Translations under genes and position numbers: made by a program
Assembly (NCBI GenBank): GCA_009845425.1
Contig: VXZQ01000001.1
Coordinates: 124,001-188,000 of the forward strand
Direction of reading: 5' to 3'
Origin: Holophagales bacterium
GTDB lineage: Bacteria > Acidobacteriota > Thermoanaerobaculia > Multivoradales > Multivoraceae
DNA length: 64,000 bases
Notes under the pieces: model-generated
What the model was told of the DNA's origin: nothing
Seen by the model: only the letters and a program-made list of their open reading frames with translations
Database searches by the model: none
Shown: piece by piece, positions 63,029-64,000 of the stretch
Numbering within the stretch: the stretch's first letter is position 1
Layout: every line of letters begins with the position of its first letter

Positions 63029-64000
63029 ATGAAACGCCGCTTCTACCTTGGTGTCCTGCTCGCAGGTGCCCTGGCGGCGTGCACCGCCGGCGGCGACGCG
63101 ACCGGAGCCGCCGACCCCGGTGCTCAGGTCGTCCTGCTGAACAGCGACAACTTCGAGCAGGAGGTCTACCTGGCCGACGTGCCCGTTCTGGTGGACTTCA
63201 CCGCCACCTGGTGCGTCCCGTGCAAGGTGGTCGACCCGATCGTCGAGAGTCTGGCGCCCGAGATGGCGGGACGGGCGAAGATCGGCAAGCTGGACATCGA
63301 CGAGTCGCCCGACATCTACCGGGGGCTGCGGGTCAACGGTGTGCCGCACGTCCTCTTCTTCCGGAACGGCGAAGAGCAGGACCGGATCGCGGGCGTCCAG
63401 AGCCGGGAGACCTACGTCGACTACCTGGAGGCAATGATCGCAGGCGAATCGGCGTTCGACGCTTCGCTCTCATTCCTCGACAACGACGCGTTCCGTCGCC
63501 ACTTCGTCGTCTCGCGGCCGGTGGAGCACCTGGAGAGGGCGCTCCCCGAACGGCCGGACCTGCTTGTCGAACCATTCGAGAACGGCCAGACGCCCCTGTC
63601 GCTGATCCTGATCTCGCCCAGCGTCCGGCAGAACGCCCAGATCGACCTCGCGCTGGCACACGATCCCGTGATCTCCACGGCCGACCTTGCCGGCCTCGGC
63701 CGCTGCGATGAACTGGAGGCCGCCCTTGCCGACGACCCCGAGGCGTCCAGCCGGCCGGACCCGGACGGCGCTTCACCGCTCTGGGTGGCTCTGATGCGCT
63801 CGCACCGGCTCGCAGACAGAAGCTGCCTCCGCACCCTCCTGGATGCTGGCGCCGACCCTTCCGGGGCACAGGACCGTCGCTTCCAGCTCGCCCGTCCGGT
63901 CATCCTGCGGGAGGACATCGAGCTGTTGCGGGAGTTCCTCGAGCGAGGCCTGGATCCCGAGTCCACGGACGACGAGGGCTACAACATGCTCCACTGGGCA
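63029..64000 (+). CDS. Thioredoxin-ankyrin lipoprotein (partial at right edge)
   Basis: 324 codons are visible and the frame is open at the edge. A lipobox (GALAACTAG) is followed by a thioredoxin domain (about 33-135) with WCVPC and the cis-Pro in NGVPHVLF, then a region with ankyrin-like helices (GQTPLSLILISPSVRQNAQ, GASPLWVALMRSHRLADRS, DDEGYNMLHWA). The combination suggests an envelope thiol protein with a protein-binding tail. GGAGG lies 10 bp before ATG 63029. Confidence 0.85.
   Translation, partial: MKRRFYLGVLLAGALAACTAGGDATGAADPGAQVVLLNSDNFEQEVYLADVPVLVDFTATWCVPCKVVDPIVESLAPEMAGRAKIGKLDIDESPDIYRGLRVNGVPHVLFFRNGEEQDRIAGVQSRETYVDYLEAMIAGESAFDASLSFLDNDAFRRHFVVSRPVEHLERALPERPDLLVEPFENGQTPLSLILISPSVRQNAQIDLALAHDPVISTADLAGLGRCDELEAALADDPEASSRPDPDGASPLWVALMRSHRLADRSCLRTLLDAGADPSGAQDRRFQLARPVILREDIELLREFLERGLDPESTDDEGYNMLHWA

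Overview
The window is high-GC, densely coded bacterial DNA, most likely from an Acidobacteriota chromosome. The best taxonomic pointers are two tandem 'acidobacterial duplicated orphan permease' (ADOP) genes with a PadR regulator and a divergent MacA/MacB-like pair, Oar-like TonB receptors with an N-terminal carboxypeptidase-regulatory domain, a soluble winged-helix/TPR regulator, two PQQ dehydrogenases, secreted amidohydrolases and a DUF1549/DUF1553 plus DUF1501 pair. No rRNA, tRNA, CRISPR array, insertion sequence or phage gene was seen. A sterol-modifying gene pair hints at a eukaryote-associated or marine lifestyle; that is inference.

Layout. 1-6.9 kb: an MFS transporter that runs in frame into a TonB-receptor-like protein (cut by the left edge), gamma-glutamyltransferase, a divergent GCS2-type carboxylate-amine ligase, and a VanZ-like membrane protein. 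7.0-9.3 kb: a sterol C24-methyltransferase homologue followed 16 bp later by a Rieske oxygenase of the cholesterol C7-desaturase (Neverland/DAF-36) type. 9.3-28.6 kb: secreted and membrane catabolic genes (propeller proteins, three amidohydrolases, a GH43-like propeller lipoprotein, two PQQ dehydrogenases, an Nramp relative, DUF3500 and DUF3604 proteins, a cytochrome c) with two toxin-antitoxin pairs. 28.6-36.6 kb: DUF924, the DUF1549/DUF1553-DUF1501 pair, a DUF1214 protein, a sulfotransferase and a small zinc ribbon. 36.6-44.4 kb: ABC export module. 44.4-55.7 kb: Kelch protein, a broken gene, a DUF4258 pair, a CHAD protein, tryptophanase, a sodium/solute symporter, a nucleotidyltransferase/enolase-superfamily pair, a FitAB-like pair, and a ThuA-like/DsbD-alpha coding region interrupted by one in-frame UGA. 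55.7-64 kb: cysteine dioxygenase, TonB receptor and divergent regulator, SDR and 2-hydroxyacid dehydrogenase, and a thioredoxin-ankyrin lipoprotein cut by the right edge.

The genes suggest an aerobic heterotroph that takes up large or complex substrates through TonB receptors and oxidises or hydrolyses them in the periplasm. The observations most worth following are the two-gene sterol cassette, the in-frame UGA followed by a codon for cysteine (possible selenoprotein), the MFS/TonB-receptor reading-frame fusion, the divergent ABC/PadR palindrome that contains both start codons, and a dispersed three-hairpin repeat whose stems change in a compensatory way between copies. No intergenic stretch exceeds about 300 bases except 45391-45999, which holds a gene remnant.
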